Source: Diphasiastrum complanatum
Taxonomy: Eukaryota; Streptophyta; Lycopodiopsida; Lycopodiales; Lycopodiaceae
DNA length: 64,000 nt
Assembly: GCA_029204225.1 (NCBI GenBank)
Contig: CM055103.1
Span: forward strand, 23,060,663-23,124,662
Direction: 5' to 3'
Below the pieces are notes generated by a model that ran no database searches, had not been told where the DNA came from, and was given only the letters and a program-made list of their open reading frames with translations. A program made the position numbers and the translations under genes. Below are positions 1 to 12,764 of the stretch, piece by piece (the stretch's first letter is position 1; every line of letters starts with the position of its first letter).

Positions 1-1560
1 ATTCCACTAGATCCTATTTTGTAGGAAATATCCCTATTTTTGTGGAGACTAGCTTTTGGTTTCTAGCCAGTGTGATAAGTCAACTTTGCATAATGGGCAT
101 TTTTGGCTCCTATTGGTGGATCTAGATGATAAGGCACCCTTCACATGTGTGAAGGCATGCTGGACAGTACACGGCTCATGAATGTACTTTATTTATAAAG
201 AGATCAACCAAATAAATAGAAAGGTGATGAGACATTGGCATTCTACCAATTTGCTTGTAATTCACTCATTAGAATTGTGTTTTGATGATTGGAATGGTTT
301 TGTACTTTGCTCTCAGGTTGTAGTCTGTACAGTGACTGTCCTCCACACGTGTGAGGCCGCCCTTGTTTGTTTTTTTATCATTATATCCATTGCTCTTGCT
401 AAAATCATAGTGCATTGTTTCTAGATCAAGATCTAGCCTCTAGAACTTGACAGACCTTTGGATTTAGCAATCAATAACTCTTGTAGATTGATTTGTACAA
501 TCAATCATTGTCCCTTTTTTTTTTTTTTTTTTTTTCCAGAAAATCAACATTTTTGACAAAGGTTGGCTTCAAATAACTCGCACAGAGGTCTAATAGATTT
601 GGCACTATTGGATCCGCACTCGTAATGATGGGTGAGTTTATCTGAGCTGGTTTAGTATGGGATCTTTGCTAAATAACAGGCCAAAATAGCTGATTGGTCC
701 ACTTTTTGGCTGTATAAACTCGCACAATGAATATTCAAAAAGTTGATGCTCTGCTCCAAGTGGGCAAATTCTGTTAGTGATGTTTGATCCAAAAAAAAAA
801 AAAACATAAGAAAGCTGCTTAGAAACACTTAAAAAACTGAACCAAGTGCCTTGGTTCTTCCCCCTATCCAAAAATGGCGTAGTACAGTAGCTTGTATGGA
901 AGAGGGTGCAGTGAAAAGAATAGACAAAAAAAATGATTAATGCAAAAGAACTAAAGGAAATGGTAAAAGGAAATGAGCAATAAACGGAATGATAAGAGCG
1001 GCAACGTTGATGCCAATGTTGGCTTTTAGGGTTCTTTCCTAGCTCTATAATGGCAGTCTCCCATCTAATAGAGTTAAGATTGATCCGAAAGGTCATTGTG
1101 CAAGGTGAGTAAGGGTAGGTTCCACTTAGATCATAGTTCTATGGTTGGTAATTAACCTTCTTCTAAGGCGGTCTCCCTACTAGAAGAGTGTATATTTTAA
1201 TCTTAGGGCCACTGTGGTTGTTCCCAATTAATGGTCTCCTAGGCTACCTTTGCTAAACTTCTAAATGATCCTAATTAACTCCACAAAGGAAAATATAGAA
1301 GTAAGGTGCGATAAACATTTATTCCATAAAAACATTCACCATAAAATAAGAATGAACAAATGGAGAAAGCCGAGTGGGGCTCGAGCACCTACGACAAGGT
1401 ATTCATTTCGCCATTGGGAACACAAGATAGCATAAAAGAGCGATCTATTATAGCCTCATCTTATACAAGTGTTATGGAAGGCCCACCTCCACTCCTATAT
1501 ATGCCAAGAGTGGTTGGCCTATGTTCTAATGTGTTTATGGGACAATCATGGATCCAGATT
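1..1560. other. no gene recognised
   Basis: No coding region, RNA gene or clear mobile element was recognised. The stretch holds a 21-nt poly-T run (515-535) and two CACGTG/CACATG-type palindromes flanked by TTCACA/TGTGAA (around 140-155 and 344-353). The longest open frame, on the minus strand at 638-1096, is low-complexity and matches nothing I know. Confidence 0.5.
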
Positions 1561-1972
1561 AAGGGGGGGTGTTGGATTTACTTTCTCTCCACTCTCTGAA
1601 ATCCCATGTTAATCTAGTTCCATTAATATTGCTACAGTTTTACACGCATTCTCGCACAGTTTGCATAAATACTCTATTATTAAAGACACGGCAGTCCGAC
1701 TTGTCGGAGTTTGCCGACTTATCAGGGAAGCCCAACTTGGTCGACTTATCAGGGAACTGACTCATCAGGGACCATCATGACTCCATTGACTATCGACAAC
1801 AACACACTCGACTTCGAATAATCGAAGCCTTCTCACACCCACTTCTTGTACTGTACTTGGACAATGACAGCAGCAGCCACAATCTATTCCAGATTGCGCA
1901 ACGGCTCCATTTCATCTTCTTGTACATACATCTGCACAACTGTAAAATATATAGAGTTGATCATTGTAATCA

Positions 1973-2020
<48 letters not shown>

Positions 2021-2553
2021 TTCATAACCAGATGAAATAAGCTAATTTTTTATATGCTCGAGCGCCCATAGATGCCAAGACGACAACTTATCAGAGACAG
2101 ACTTAGTAGATGCTCTCAAGCATCAATTCTTCCATCTCAAACTGATTATCAGAATAAGCTCATAGTTGTTACAGATTTTAGTTAGCTTTGTGAGCACACA
2201 GTTTCGTCCGCTATTGATTTGTGCTGACCAGCATCGTCTGACTTGTATTTCCATACATTCAATCTAAATAAATTATTGTCTGGTTTTGCATTTAGATTTA
2301 GTCAGTGTTGTATTCCTTACACTTTCTGTCTAACTCTCTAATTGCTTTGTTTAATTGTTTGCTCTTCCGCTTCTACAATCAATCACACAATTAATTTTTG
2401 TTTATTGTTCGGCTACTGTTGTAGTAGTGCATGCATTGAGGGAATCAGCCAACCACCGCTTTTGAGCAATAGTAGGATCGTTCCAATCCGATTGTTCGAC
2501 CTGTCCGTCCAATCCACGGATTCTGACCTATATTCCCTAGCACCTTTCTGACT
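1561..2553 (+). mobile_element. copia-type LTR preceded by polypurine tract
   Basis: A polypurine tract (AAGGGGGGG, 1561-1569) is followed at once by TGTTGGATT, the normal start of a plant copia 3' LTR. The same arrangement occurs at 15,705-15,720. Inside, a segment around 2205-2260 resembles the LTR near 9415-9450 (shared CCGCTATTG...GCATC words), so this is probably a diverged copy of the LTR that flanks the 9-16 kb copia element. The right end is set near the TTTCTGAC at 2544-2552 by analogy with the TTTCTGACA end at 9725 and is approximate. No RNase H coding is visible just upstream, so the body of the element has been lost. Confidence 0.5.
1975..2017. repeat. (AC)n microsatellite
   Basis: About 21 uninterrupted AC units inside the LTR-like segment. 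It produces a spurious Thr-His open frame. Confidence 0.95.
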
Positions 2554-4107
2554 CTCCTCATCTTTGGAAGATCAGATTCTACCGTACTCACAAAATTAGA
2601 CCTGGTAGGTATAGATCTTTCTCTCTTAGGATTCTCCAGCTTTTTCTTCCAGTCTTGCCAGTGACAGAGGTAATGTGTCGCATGCCTACGCTAAATGCAA
2701 AACATCAGATGAGGATGTAATACAGCCGTTCTTTCATTGCTATGCACCATTATGGAAATCAGTGACTGGTCTTTTCATTACACGCTTTCATGTCAAATTC
2801 ATGAGGTTCAGGCACACAGATTTACTACTGAATGATATTACTTTTGATGATAAAGATGTAAATGCTTTCTAGCAATCCATTAGAGTTATTACACTTTGGA
2901 ACATTTGATTAGATAGGTATGGCAGGGAATTTGGGATTGGTGATTTTGTCATCTCCCCCTTGCTTCTTTTTAAGGAGGTTGACACATTATTGCTTATGTA
3001 AGTTTTTTGTTATCTTGCCCTATACTTTCTAAAAAGTCTATAATCTAAGGTTAGCTTTTCGAGAAAAAAAGAAAAAACTTCTTCAAAACCCTACAATGCA
3101 AACCACAAGTTTATCATAAAATACTTTGATGTTGCCTTGCAAAGTTAGGACCATGCAACAAAGTGGCCAATTCAAGCCTATGAGGCTAGCACAAAACTAA
3201 ATAACACGTTTAAATTATATTTGAACTAGATAAGACTATCACTTGTGAAAATGTAAGTCAAGACTTGAATGTCAATATGCTCTAGAAATGGATTAGAAGA
3301 AGTTATGTTCGATAAACTCTTCATATATTCGATTATCGTCTTCAACCCATTTAGTCAATGGTTTGTCTACCCCAATTGTAATTATTTGTAAATTGTTTTA
3401 CATGGATGAGCTCGTGATCAACAATCTTGACTCCCTTGCATGGTGTAATTATAAAAGTCAATATCAAAATATACAAAAAAATGTCTTGAAGTTTATATGA
3501 AGCTTAGTAATGCTTTGAATTTGCAAGAATCAAGCCTCCTTTGAAATTGAAGTTCAATAGAAAATAGCAACTTAAATACAAACTTGCAAAACTCTAAAGG
3601 ATATTTTTTAGATGTTGACTCTTATTTTGTATCTATCATTTGATTCTTAGTGGCCTCCTTGAATGTTGTGTACTTTTGGTTTATTTGCTTTGGATTCGTA
3701 ATTTATACTCAAGTACATCAATATAGGTTTGCAATTGTCTCTATCTTTGAGAGATTGTGCATATTGTTCTTGCTTAGACTTCACTCTTTTTGCAAAAAAA
3801 TTATGTCCTCTCATATGAAAGCTAGCCTTCGCCATTTTCCTTTTTAGTTGAGTGATACTTTTGATAATTCCTTACATCTGTTTTTTTTTAAGTGCCAACT
3901 TGTAGGGAGACCCATTTTAACTCATTTGTACGACATAGGCAAACCATTGTAGAGTAATTAGCATGCCCTAATGTTTGGTGTACTCATTGAAATCAGTGGC
4001 ATCCAAGGGCATGTTCCAATTCAACCACTTTCTAGATCTTGAATGTACGTGCAACTGACAGGGTTCCCCTAAGGTATTGGCCATCATCCATAATATATAT
4101 TCTCTTT
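2554..4107. other. no gene recognised
   Basis: AT-rich sequence with short unrelated open frames on both strands and no motif, splice pattern or mobile-element hallmark that I can support. Confidence 0.45.
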
Positions 4108-4437
4108 CTGGCTCCCCCCTATAGATGAGCCCTTGAACTCCCAAGATTCTTTTTCTTTTCAACGATATTGCTTCATGATAGCATCACTATGTACAATATT
4201 CGTGATCTATGTCCACATTGTATGCCAAGACAATCGTTGGCTTTTGGGTGTCCCTTTTCCACAAATCTTTCTAGTTCCCGCCTATAGATGAGCCCTTGAA
4301 CTCCCAAGAATCTTTTTCTTTTCAATGATATTGCTTCATGATAGCATCATTATGTACAATATTCACAATCTACGTCCACATTGTATGCAAGCCAATTTGG
4401 AGTTCGTTGGTTTTTGGATGTCCCTTTTCCACAAATC
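4108..4437. repeat. tandem duplication, period about 163 bp
   Basis: Two head-to-tail copies of one segment. The word ATAGATGAGCCCTTGAAC occurs at 4121 and 4284, and both copies end in CCCTTTTCCACAAATC. The copies differ by scattered substitutions and a short insertion in the second. No coding sense is visible. Confidence 0.85.
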
Positions 4438-5887
4438 AAGATTTGAGCCTACTTTTCTATTGCTATATGCAATGCTCTTATCCAAATTGGCTACAATGGG
4501 AGACAAGTTAGAGGATTGTTACCCACTTTGGGTTATATCTATAGCCATGGAAAATTTGATCATATTCACTCTGCACATATATGAACCACACCTCCTTTGG
4601 GACAGCTTACAAAGAGTATGTATCCCATATTTGAGAAATTACTAAGAAGTAAAGGATTAATTAAGAAAGCGAGAAATAGATTTGAGGGCCTCTGATTTTG
4701 TAAATAATGAGATACCACATTGGGATCTAGATTAAACCTCAAATTTTTCCAAAATACCCCACATTTGATCGAATGGCTTTTCTTCTTTCTTATATCGCGA
4801 CTGGGTACTAAACACACCATTGATCATCAGATCTTTATAGTCCTAGAATTTCCTTTCCAAAATTACTGATGTCCCATACCATTAGCTTTTTCTTCCAGAA
4901 AACCCTTAACTACCTTATCTAATATTCTAGAGATCCACTGATCATCTAGTTGTCCTATAATCCATATAGAATATTATCTCTTGTTCCCAAACACTGGAGA
5001 ATCCATATTTTTGGATGACTGGCATGCCTATTAGATGGATACCCAAAATCCACATCTGATTATGTGACTTAGACAGAAGAATTTACATGGTTCAATATTA
5101 CATCCTGATCCTTTCTGGGTAATGATAAGCTTCAAACCCCTACTGATGCATCAAATCTAGGGACAAGCTTCTGTCAACTAACAGATCCAATGTAATCCAT
5201 GTATCAGATTCCACTTCTGAACCTCACAATTGACATCCAAAACTGTGGATAACTCAATGGTTACAAAGATATCAGTTATGAATTCAACTGAATGAATTCT
5301 AACTAGGAAATCAATAACCAGTGTTAAGCAATTATTTACAGAGATTATTAAAATCCTAACTGTGAAATATATTTCCTGATCACACTTACTACCTTCTTCC
5401 CTCCTTAGAATTTTCCATTCCCTGAAAATCTATTTCAGCTAAGGCACCATCAACAATCTATATTGTGGCTTATAATAAAGCTTAACAACAGGTGGCAATA
5501 CATCAAGATAAAAAGAAATTGAATCATGGTTCTTGACTCAAAACCGAAGTGCTTGTCTTCTTTGCCTACTTTTTTCCTTGCAATGTATACCTGTGTCTAT
5601 ATATTATCATCATTAAGGTTTCTAGTCATGGTATAGAAGGACGTACAGTAGGCATGTTGTCCTCCTGATGGAGAATTGATAGTTGAGGTCCAGAGAATTG
5701 GCCTTCTGAAAAGTGAGTGGTTCTATCCTCATCAATCCTGCACACGCAACAGTTTGTTGCAAATAAAGAAGCTCTTTAAACCTGCATTATGATCTTGTAC
5801 ATAGGTTTTGCTACTTCCATATTTTTCATATACGTCTGAATTTTTCTGTACTGTCTCTACACACATGACAAAACCAGGTGCCTTCTA
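4438..5887. other. no gene recognised
   Basis: Unassigned AT-rich DNA. No long frame, terminal repeat or RNA gene was recognised on either strand. Confidence 0.45.
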
Positions 5888-6214
5888 GTGTCGATTCAAG
5901 AGGCGGTTGCAGACAGTAAGTATGATATCCACTATCGCGCGAGTCACATGGAAGCACAAGATCATCATCTGCATCAATATGACAAATTCTACAAAGGCAA
6001 CGTTGTTAGAAAATGGGTCAATGTCAGGTTTCAGATGACAATCATGGCCCTCACATCAAATTATGTTCCCAACACGTTGTGGTTCAGAGTGAAAGTTGCC
6101 TTTGTAGAATACAATTGTTGTATTGATGCAGATAATGATCTTATGCTTTCATATGACTCGTCGATTGTTTTTGAGTTTGCAGATAGTCGCTTCAACCATG
6201 TCAGGAGCAAAGAG
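5888..6214 (+). other. unrecognised open frame, possible exon remnant
   Basis: A 110-codon frame without an ATG at its start (it begins at GTG) and without internal stops. The predicted peptide has mixed composition with Trp, Tyr, Cys and His residues and is not low complexity, so it could be a remnant exon. I recognise no family. It is cut at its right end by the LTR that begins at 6215, and the frame's stop lies inside the LTR's first bases. It may equally be chance. Confidence 0.2.
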
Positions 6215-7140
6215 TGTTGAAATATAAACCTAGTTAAATAAATAAAACATAGCACATGGTTTTATTTGGGGCCGAAGTTTTTAAGGCCCAAATAAACTTA
6301 GGTAAATTTTTTTAGTACAAACTCGTGGAGGGCCTTCTTGCATGATGATGCCACTTGTCCACTTGAGTTTGGTAGACCCCCATGCACATGTGCATGGGGG
6401 AGAATAAGTTAGTTTGCCACCTATCATGACATGCATGCAACATTTTGAGAATTTTGACACTTGGCAATTGCATGCCAAGTATTGTACATACTCGAATTCT
6501 ATTTAATAGAGTCTCCACGAGTTGGAGAGTGTGTTGAATGGAATAATCTTCCATCTTCATCATTTTTCATTGTTTCCTTGATTTGATTTTGGCAGGTGGT
6601 CGCAGTAGGATCTGATCTGATCCTTTTTCATGTTTCTCTCTCTCCTCTCATCAGATTTCGATGAGGACAGTTGCATACTGATCCTTGGAGGAGGGCGCTA
6701 CCATTCCTATGCTTTCTAGCTTAATCAAAGTGTTTCCATGACTAGAACAGCCATCATTTAGATCTGATTGGGCGCTGGATCTGATTTGTTTGTTCCTTCA
6801 TTTCTCCACAATGGATAGTCAGAATTGAATCAAATCAATTACACAAGATTTCTACTACATAGATTCTATCATTCCTTATGAATAGAAGCAATCAGAAGTC
6901 AATCTAGTTTTTTCCATTTGCATGTGCAAGTACTAGTCCATGCATGTTGTATGCATGCCTCTAGAATTCTTCAGATTGCTTGCATGTTTCCACAGTTGCT
7001 TGCATGTTGATTGCATGTCACTGCATTTGCTTGCATGTTGCTGATTTTGATCCATTTTGAGTTGTAGAAGACCATCGAGGATTCCTAGATTGGTAAACCT
7101 CGATTTTACGATCCTTTTCTATTTGTATTTTTCTCTAACA
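6215..7140 (+). mobile_element. copia 5' LTR
   Basis: The 926-bp segment starts TGTTGAAAT and ends TCTCTAACA. A canonical initiator-Met tRNA primer-binding site, TGGTATCAGAGC, follows at 7142-7153, and a gag start codon at 7155. That TG...CA plus PBS plus gag order is the standard 5' end of a plant Ty1/copia element. A perfect palindromic stretch (CATGCACATGTGCATG) lies near 6382-6397. No matching 3' LTR was found in the window. Confidence 0.75.
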
Positions 7141-7154
7141 GTGGTATCAGAGCT

Positions 7155-7412
7155 ATGGCTTCTACTTCTACTTCTCAGGCAAGGACAACGATCCTAGATG
7201 GATCCAACTACCCTGCATGGAGATCAAAGACTCGAGTGATTCTACAAGCTGAGAAGCTGTGGCCTTATGTTGATAGGATCATTTGCAAACCACATGTACC
7301 TGATGTAATAAATACAGCAGCTTATGAAGAAGATTTAAAAGATCTTCACCACCATAGGATTTTACTGGAAATGAATCAGTTATGTATTCCTATTATTATA
7401 AATTTCCAATAA
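7155..7412 (+). pseudogene. truncated copia gag
   Basis: The frame starts with the ATG two bases after the primer-binding site. It carries the usual N-terminal gag signature of plant copia elements: a short Ser/Thr-rich start, then LDGSNYPAWRSKTRVIL, where the conserved Asn-Tyr...Trp pattern is visible. Similarity fades after about residue 60 (near 7345), where unrelated AT-rich DNA begins. The rest of gag and all of pol are missing. In the family this protein forms the virus-like particle shell. This copy is a 5' stub. Confidence 0.7.
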
Positions 7413-7695
7413 AGTTGGACTGTTTCTTCTTTTTATTGACTGGTTTGGCATTACTCCGCTAATATTGACAAAACTAATCCAAACATAGAATATGAAATTA
7501 CATGAATGGAAATCCCACCAATAGGATTTCAGTAATTCTTGAGCCGTATCCTGTCAGATTAATTGATTAGATAAAGAATACTATTGCCACTCATCCAATC
7601 TGGTCATTTCATATTGTTTGACGATTTTTATTTAAATTTAACAAGTATCTTGCACAAACATTCACTTGAATGAATTTATTGATCAACATCAAATA

Positions 7696-8665
7696 GAAAA
7701 CTTATCAGACAAGTAACTGTCTTCAAATTTTAACCAATTTGAAATTCAACAAAAAGAAAAAAAATTCAAATTTTAACTTTCAATCTAAGAGTTCACCTCC
7801 AAAGTTAAAGAATGACATCACAGTAAAACTGTCGACAATTCATTGTGATTCCTTTTGTCAATTTTAACTTATCTATCACCAAGAAATAATTTAGACTTAG
7901 TGAAAACACTGTGATCAATTCTGACTGATAAACTCAGTTTAATCAATTCACTTATCTAAACTGATTTCATAGATAACAAAAAAATGACCGACATTTCAAT
8001 TTTTTTCAGAAAACTCAAATTTTTTACGTAATTCAAAAATTCTGACTAAAGTACTGTTAGTGTAAAAGACAATTGAAATCGAAAAAAATTGAAACATTGT
8101 TCGATTCCTAATGTTACTAACCCAATGTCAAACTGGCATGCAAAGCACACTACATTAGTCACAAACATCATTACGGAATTTTTTACGTAAACATCAATTT
8201 TACGGAATTTGTCAGCCATTAACACTGATTTGTGACCCAACTGTCAGAGCACATGCGTGTGACCACTCAAATCGATTGTAAATCCTTCATGCATGTTAGA
8301 ATCACTCTGAGAATCAGCACGCAACTAATCCATGCAAACATAGTACTACAAATTAGAAAAATGACTGGCATGCAATCAGAACAATTCCAAATTTTGCAAA
8401 TTTTACTCACAAAACTGCAAAATTTCAGATGATCATAACTTTGGCTACAGGACACCAGATTGGGTGTTGTAAAGCTCAGTACAGAGGGAGACCAAGTGAA
8501 CAAGATGCTTGCCATGTCAGCCTACCACCTAGGCTTCACACGTGTGAGATCAGAGTGTCTGAAAAATTGTAGTAGGGCGCATTTCCACAAGAATCATGCA
8601 AAAACATTGAAACACCCATCCAAGCCCAAAATTGATGCTACCAACAGTCTAAAACAATCAATAAG
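7696..8665 (-). mobile_element. inverted fragment of the 10.3-13.6 kb non-autonomous LTR element
   Basis: This stretch is the reverse complement of about 11,797-12,764, the middle of the LTR element at 10,326-13,555. Frames conserved on opposite strands show it: minus-strand 8267-8515 and 8046-8240 correspond to plus-strand 11,940-12,158 and 12,214-12,435 with most residues shared. Neither LTR of that element is present here, so it is a fragment. Its right end abuts copia integrase sequence at about 8665. The shared frames are probably not genes, because they have many differences and no family match. Confidence 0.85.
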
Positions 8666-8944
8666 TTCGAATGGTGTTTTGTTTGAGAGACCTTTAGTAG
8701 GACATGTGTTCTGAATATAGGTTGTTGTTGAAAGAGCTTCAGCCCAGAAGGACTTTGGAAGTGTCGCATGTGATAACATGCACTTTGCCGATTCGACTAA
8801 GGTTCTGTTCTTTCTCTCAACAAGACCATTTGACTGAGGCAAATAGGAGGTAATGTATTGTTTCTCAATGCCATTGTTAGATTTTAGGACTCTATCGCTT
8901 TTTCGCAAAAAGCTGACACTGTCATCTTTTTGGAACACTATCAC
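8666..8944 (-). pseudogene. copia integrase fragment
   Basis: Read on the minus strand it gives the second half of a copia integrase core: SYLPQSNGLVERKNRTL, then an FWAEAL motif and a KTPFE motif, in the usual order. The region just before is damaged: the expected SDNGGEY has become SNNGIEKQ, so the second catalytic Asp is Asn and a few residues are lost. The frame runs into the neighbouring repeat at about 8665, giving an unrelated C-terminus. It is an orphan fragment on the opposite strand to the 9-16 kb copia element. Confidence 0.8.
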
Positions 8945-9725
8945 ATGTGGCAGTTTTAGTTCATTTCTATAGAGTAATAGTTTTTATGCAGACAGACTGT
9001 TTACGGCCAATTTTCACCAATTATCAGCAATCAATTTCTAAGAAGGAACTGGATGAATGCCAGCGGACTCCAGCCAACTGGCAATCACATTTGACGATCT
9101 AATTACTTAGTATAAATTGGTTGTTCATACATCTCATTATCAAGTCAAATCTAAAAATGTTATTGTGAATTGTGAAGGAGTTGAGTGTTATTACGTGATG
9201 CTTCCTGCACTCTCATCAAGCAAATAGTTCACAATCAGAAAGTATTGTTGTTAGCTCTCTCTCAAGCTTTCAAGCTTGAACTCTCTTGAGCATTCTAGCT
9301 CAGTCTTTTAGAAATTTATTTTAGAGTTGCTATTGCACTGCTGCTTATCAGCAGAGTTGCTTATTTCAGACTTATTCTCAGTTACTCAGAGACAGCTTTA
9401 GAGTGCACGATTTCTATCCGCTATTGTCTTGCGCTTATTAGCATCTGATCTTGTTTTTCTGAATCAATACTATTTTTTTATTGCGTTCAATTTGTGTCAG
9501 AATGCATAACATCTCTGTATTGCTTTTGTAACTGATAGAAATTGTCTTAGAATTCAATACTTTATGTTTGGCTACGTGATCACTTAGCATCTAGTGATTT
9601 TAAAGTTAGTTGCTAAAGATTGAACATAATTTTCATCACTACTATTTTGTTCAATTTTTTACAGGCATAGTCATGCATTGGAAGTAGGAAATTTCCGCAT
9701 TCAATTATCTCAACTATTTCTGACA
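8945..9725 (+). mobile_element. copia 5' LTR of the 9-16 kb host element (left end approximate)
   Basis: The right end is firm: TTTCTGACA at 9717-9725 followed by a primer-binding site TGGTATTAGAGC (9726-9737). The last 140 bp match the 3' LTR at 15,790-15,915 closely (shared TAGTCATGCATTGGAAG and CGCATTCAATTATCTCA). TATAAAT near 9111 could serve as the LTR promoter. The left end is not determined; it is placed where integrase sequence stops. The 3' LTR has lost most of the matching interior. Confidence 0.65.
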
Positions 9726-9932
9726 TGGTATTAGAGCATTGATTCTTCTTCAAGGCCTAATACGATTTCGCTATTAGACTGAAAGTTCTAATACTTTGAT
9801 ATCATTCATGATATCAAATTGATATCAAACTCTTCAGTTCCTTTCAAGCTTTCAATATCAGAGGATTGATTTCCTATTGGTGGCGTCTCTACATCTTAGC
9901 ATCATCGATACAATCGACAGACTAAGTTCCAG

Positions 9933-10320
9933 ATGGATTCTCAAAGTAAAGTTCGTCTTATCGCAAACAAGCTGAATGGATCCAACTATCTTTGTGCTAA
10001 TTTAAGATGAAGATTTTGTTGATTTCCAATGAGTTCTGGGATGTTGTTACAGGTACAGAAGTAAAACCTGAAGACGACACAGAAGACTCAAAGTGGAAAT
10101 CAAAGGATGGTAAAGCTTTTGCGCTTATTATCCTCAATATATCAGATACACAGATTGGACACATAGATGAAGCTAAAACTTCAAAAGAGGCTTGGGACAT
10201 CCTGAACTCACTATATGACGTGAGGGACGTAACTACTAAGTTACATCTATGAAGGAAATTCTTCATATACAGACTCAAAGTCAAGCACAATCATCAGATT
10301 CACAATTGAAGAAGAAGATG
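9933..10320 (+). pseudogene. copia gag, 5' part (host of nested insertion)
   Basis: The likely start ATG is at 9933, about 200 bp after the primer-binding site, followed by LNGSNYLC, the Asn-Tyr landmark of plant copia gag. A one-base frameshift with an in-frame TGA sits near 10,005. The frame continues from 10,007 with FWDVVTGTE and SKEAWDILNSLYD, both typical gag words, then breaks again near 10,250. The gag reaches the first cysteine of the zinc knuckle exactly where the nested element begins. The remainder resumes at 13,561. Confidence 0.85.
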
Positions 10321-10325
10321 TTTTG

Positions 10326-10843
10326 TGTTATGTCCATGACCAGTAAGTATGACTCAATATACTCCTAGCCTTTTACACTATACTCCAGTAAATCAAGCTG
10401 TTAGTTATGCCACGTCATACTGGATGTGACCCGAAAGTAACTAATATTCTTGTGAGGCCCAAGACACACCAAATGGAGTTTAGACAAGGTATGAGACAGT
10501 GTACGCATGTATAGAGTTATCAATAGCAATTCTATGAATAGGTGGTCCATGCTTAGGACTCTATTCTAGGTGAATCTATGTATAGGGAACTTAGGACTAT
10601 GCATGGCTATGTGCCCAGGTTGCTTTTGGCTCTATATATTGAGGCCAAACTCGCCCTACTCCTCATTGTGATCATTGATTCATTGCCAAGGTTTCACTCT
10701 ACATTCATGCTTCTTAATCCTTGGCTTGGGACTGAAGCTTCTAGAGTTGATTGGTTGCTTCTACTTGGTTGGGTGGTTGCTCCATAGTGTATTTTCCATT
10801 GTGTTTTGTCTTGTAAGCAGGATCTTAGGGAGCTTCCCTTATA
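10326..10843 (+). repeat. 5' LTR of nested non-autonomous element
   Basis: 518 bp, TGTTATGTCC...CCCTTATA. A TATATATTGAG segment near 10,634 is a plausible LTR TATA box. The matching copy is 13,043-13,555. Confidence 0.93.
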
Positions 10844-11796
10844 TTGGTATCAGAGCAAGGCTTACGATTGGAGAACATGGAGAAGGGCTACCTTTCGTCG
10901 AAATTTTGGATTGGAACATTGGAATTCTCTTCCAATGTGGATAGCAAGGGTGCAAGTGGGTGTACTATCCCAGTTTCAATTTGCATGTTGCTAAGATCCA
11001 TTACTCTTGGGATTCTTTGTGGTTTTATGGAGAATTGTCCTTGAAGGCCAATTTGTGATGCTTTTTTGGAGCTTTTTCTTGAGTAGATCAAATCTTGTGT
11101 AAATCTAAAATTTCCAGCAAGTGTACTTTCGTTTTAGGGTTCATTAATGATGAGATTAATGATGCATGCCGGTTCTCTCCAATGGTTTATGATTCTAGGC
11201 TATGTTTTGGTCAAAATTGGTTGGTTTTTCATGCTTTTTGACACAAAATAGATAGCAAGAACCAAAATCCAGCAAGATCAGATCAATTAGATGGTTGTAA
11301 TTCTGTAAATTGGTTTGCATGTGTTAGAGAAAGAGTTGTATGTCATGATAAAGATGAAAAAATCAGAAAATAGCCAAAAATCATCATTTTTGCTTGTTTT
11401 TCATAAAGTTGGATAGTAGGTGGCTGTAAAACACAATTTAGAGCTTGTAAAGAGGTGAACCAAAGTCTTTTGAAGCTTTCCCTAAAGTTAGAACCAAGAA
11501 TTCTAGCAATTGAACTTGTAAGAAGTCAAAAAAGTTCAAAAAATGACCATTTTTGGTGATTTTTGGGGGATGGATCTCTCAAAATCCATAAGGATATCAT
11601 TCTGGAATCAATTACAACATGATTAGAATTCCTTTTTACCGTCCCACCAAGCTATCAGACATGTGAAGTGATGGCTTATGAACCATCTCCATCAAGTTTG
11701 AAGCTATTTTGACTTCTACAAATCAAGAAATCTTCATTCTCAGCCTATACAGCATCTTAGGATCAGTATGAATCTTCATGGAAGTCTAATTGGTCG

Positions 11797-12764
11797 TTTA
11801 AGACTGTTGGTAGCATCAATTTTGGGCTGGAATGGGTGTTTGCACATTTTTGCATGATTCTTTTTTGTGGAAGTGCGTCCTACTACAGTTTTTTGGTAGC
11901 TCTAATCTCGCACGTGTGAAGGCTAGGTGGTAGGCTGACATGGCAAGCATCTTGTTCACTTGGTCTCCCTCTATACTGAGCTTTACAACATCCAATTTTG
12001 TGTCCTATAGCCAAAGTTATGATCATCTGAAGTTTTGTAGGTTTGTGAGTAAAATTGGCAAAATTTTGAACTGTTCTAATTGCATGCCAGTCATTTCTCT
12101 AATTTGTAGTAGTATGCTTGCATGGATTAGTTGCATGCTGACTCTCAGTATGTTTTGACATGCATGAAGGATTTACAATCGATTTGAGTGGTCATACGCA
12201 TGTGCTCTGACGGTTGGGTTACAAATCAGTGTTAATGGCTAACAAATTCCGTAAACCTGAAGTTTACGTAAAAAATTCCGTAATGACGTTTATGACTAAT
12301 GTAGTGTGCTTTGCATGCCAGTTTGACATAGGGGTTGGTAACATTAGGAATCGGATAGTGTTTTGCTTTTTTGGACTTCGATTGCCTTTTGTACTAACAG
12401 TATTTTTGTCAAAATTTTCGAATTATGTAAAATAAAGCAAATTGAGTTTTCCGAAAAAAATCAAAAATTCGGTCATTTTTTCGTTATCTATAAAATCAAT
12501 TTAGATTTGTGAATTGATTAAACTGAGTTTATCAGCCAGAATTGATCACAATGTTTTCACTAAGTCTAAATTATTTCTCACTGATAAATAAGTTAAAATT
12601 GACAGAAGGAACCGTAGTAAATTGACGACAGTTTTTACTGTGTTGTCATTTTTTAACTTTGGAGGTGAACTCCCAGATTGAAAGTTAAAATTTGTATTTT
12701 TTTTTTGGTTGAATTTCAAATTGGTTAAAATCTAAATTCAGTTACTTGTCTGATATTTCACCCA
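11797..12764 (+). repeat. internal segment present in inverted orientation at 7,696-8,665
   Basis: Nearly 1 kb of the nested element's interior is repeated, reversed, about 3.1 kb to the left. Both copies contain GACTGTTGGTAGCATCAATT at one end and a GTTACTTGTCTGATA-type end at the other. The two copies form potential stem arms in a read-through transcript. Confidence 0.85.

Noticed and set aside
638-1096. 152-codon minus-strand frame
   Set aside because: Low-complexity Ser/Phe/Cys-rich composition typical of AT-rich non-coding DNA; no domain recognised.
8046-8515. Conserved minus-strand frames mirrored at 11,940-12,435, considered as a small gene family
   Set aside because: The conservation is explained by the shared repeat segment. 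Several non-conservative changes, frame ends at different points and no recognisable domain argue against a gene, though I list a test under findings.
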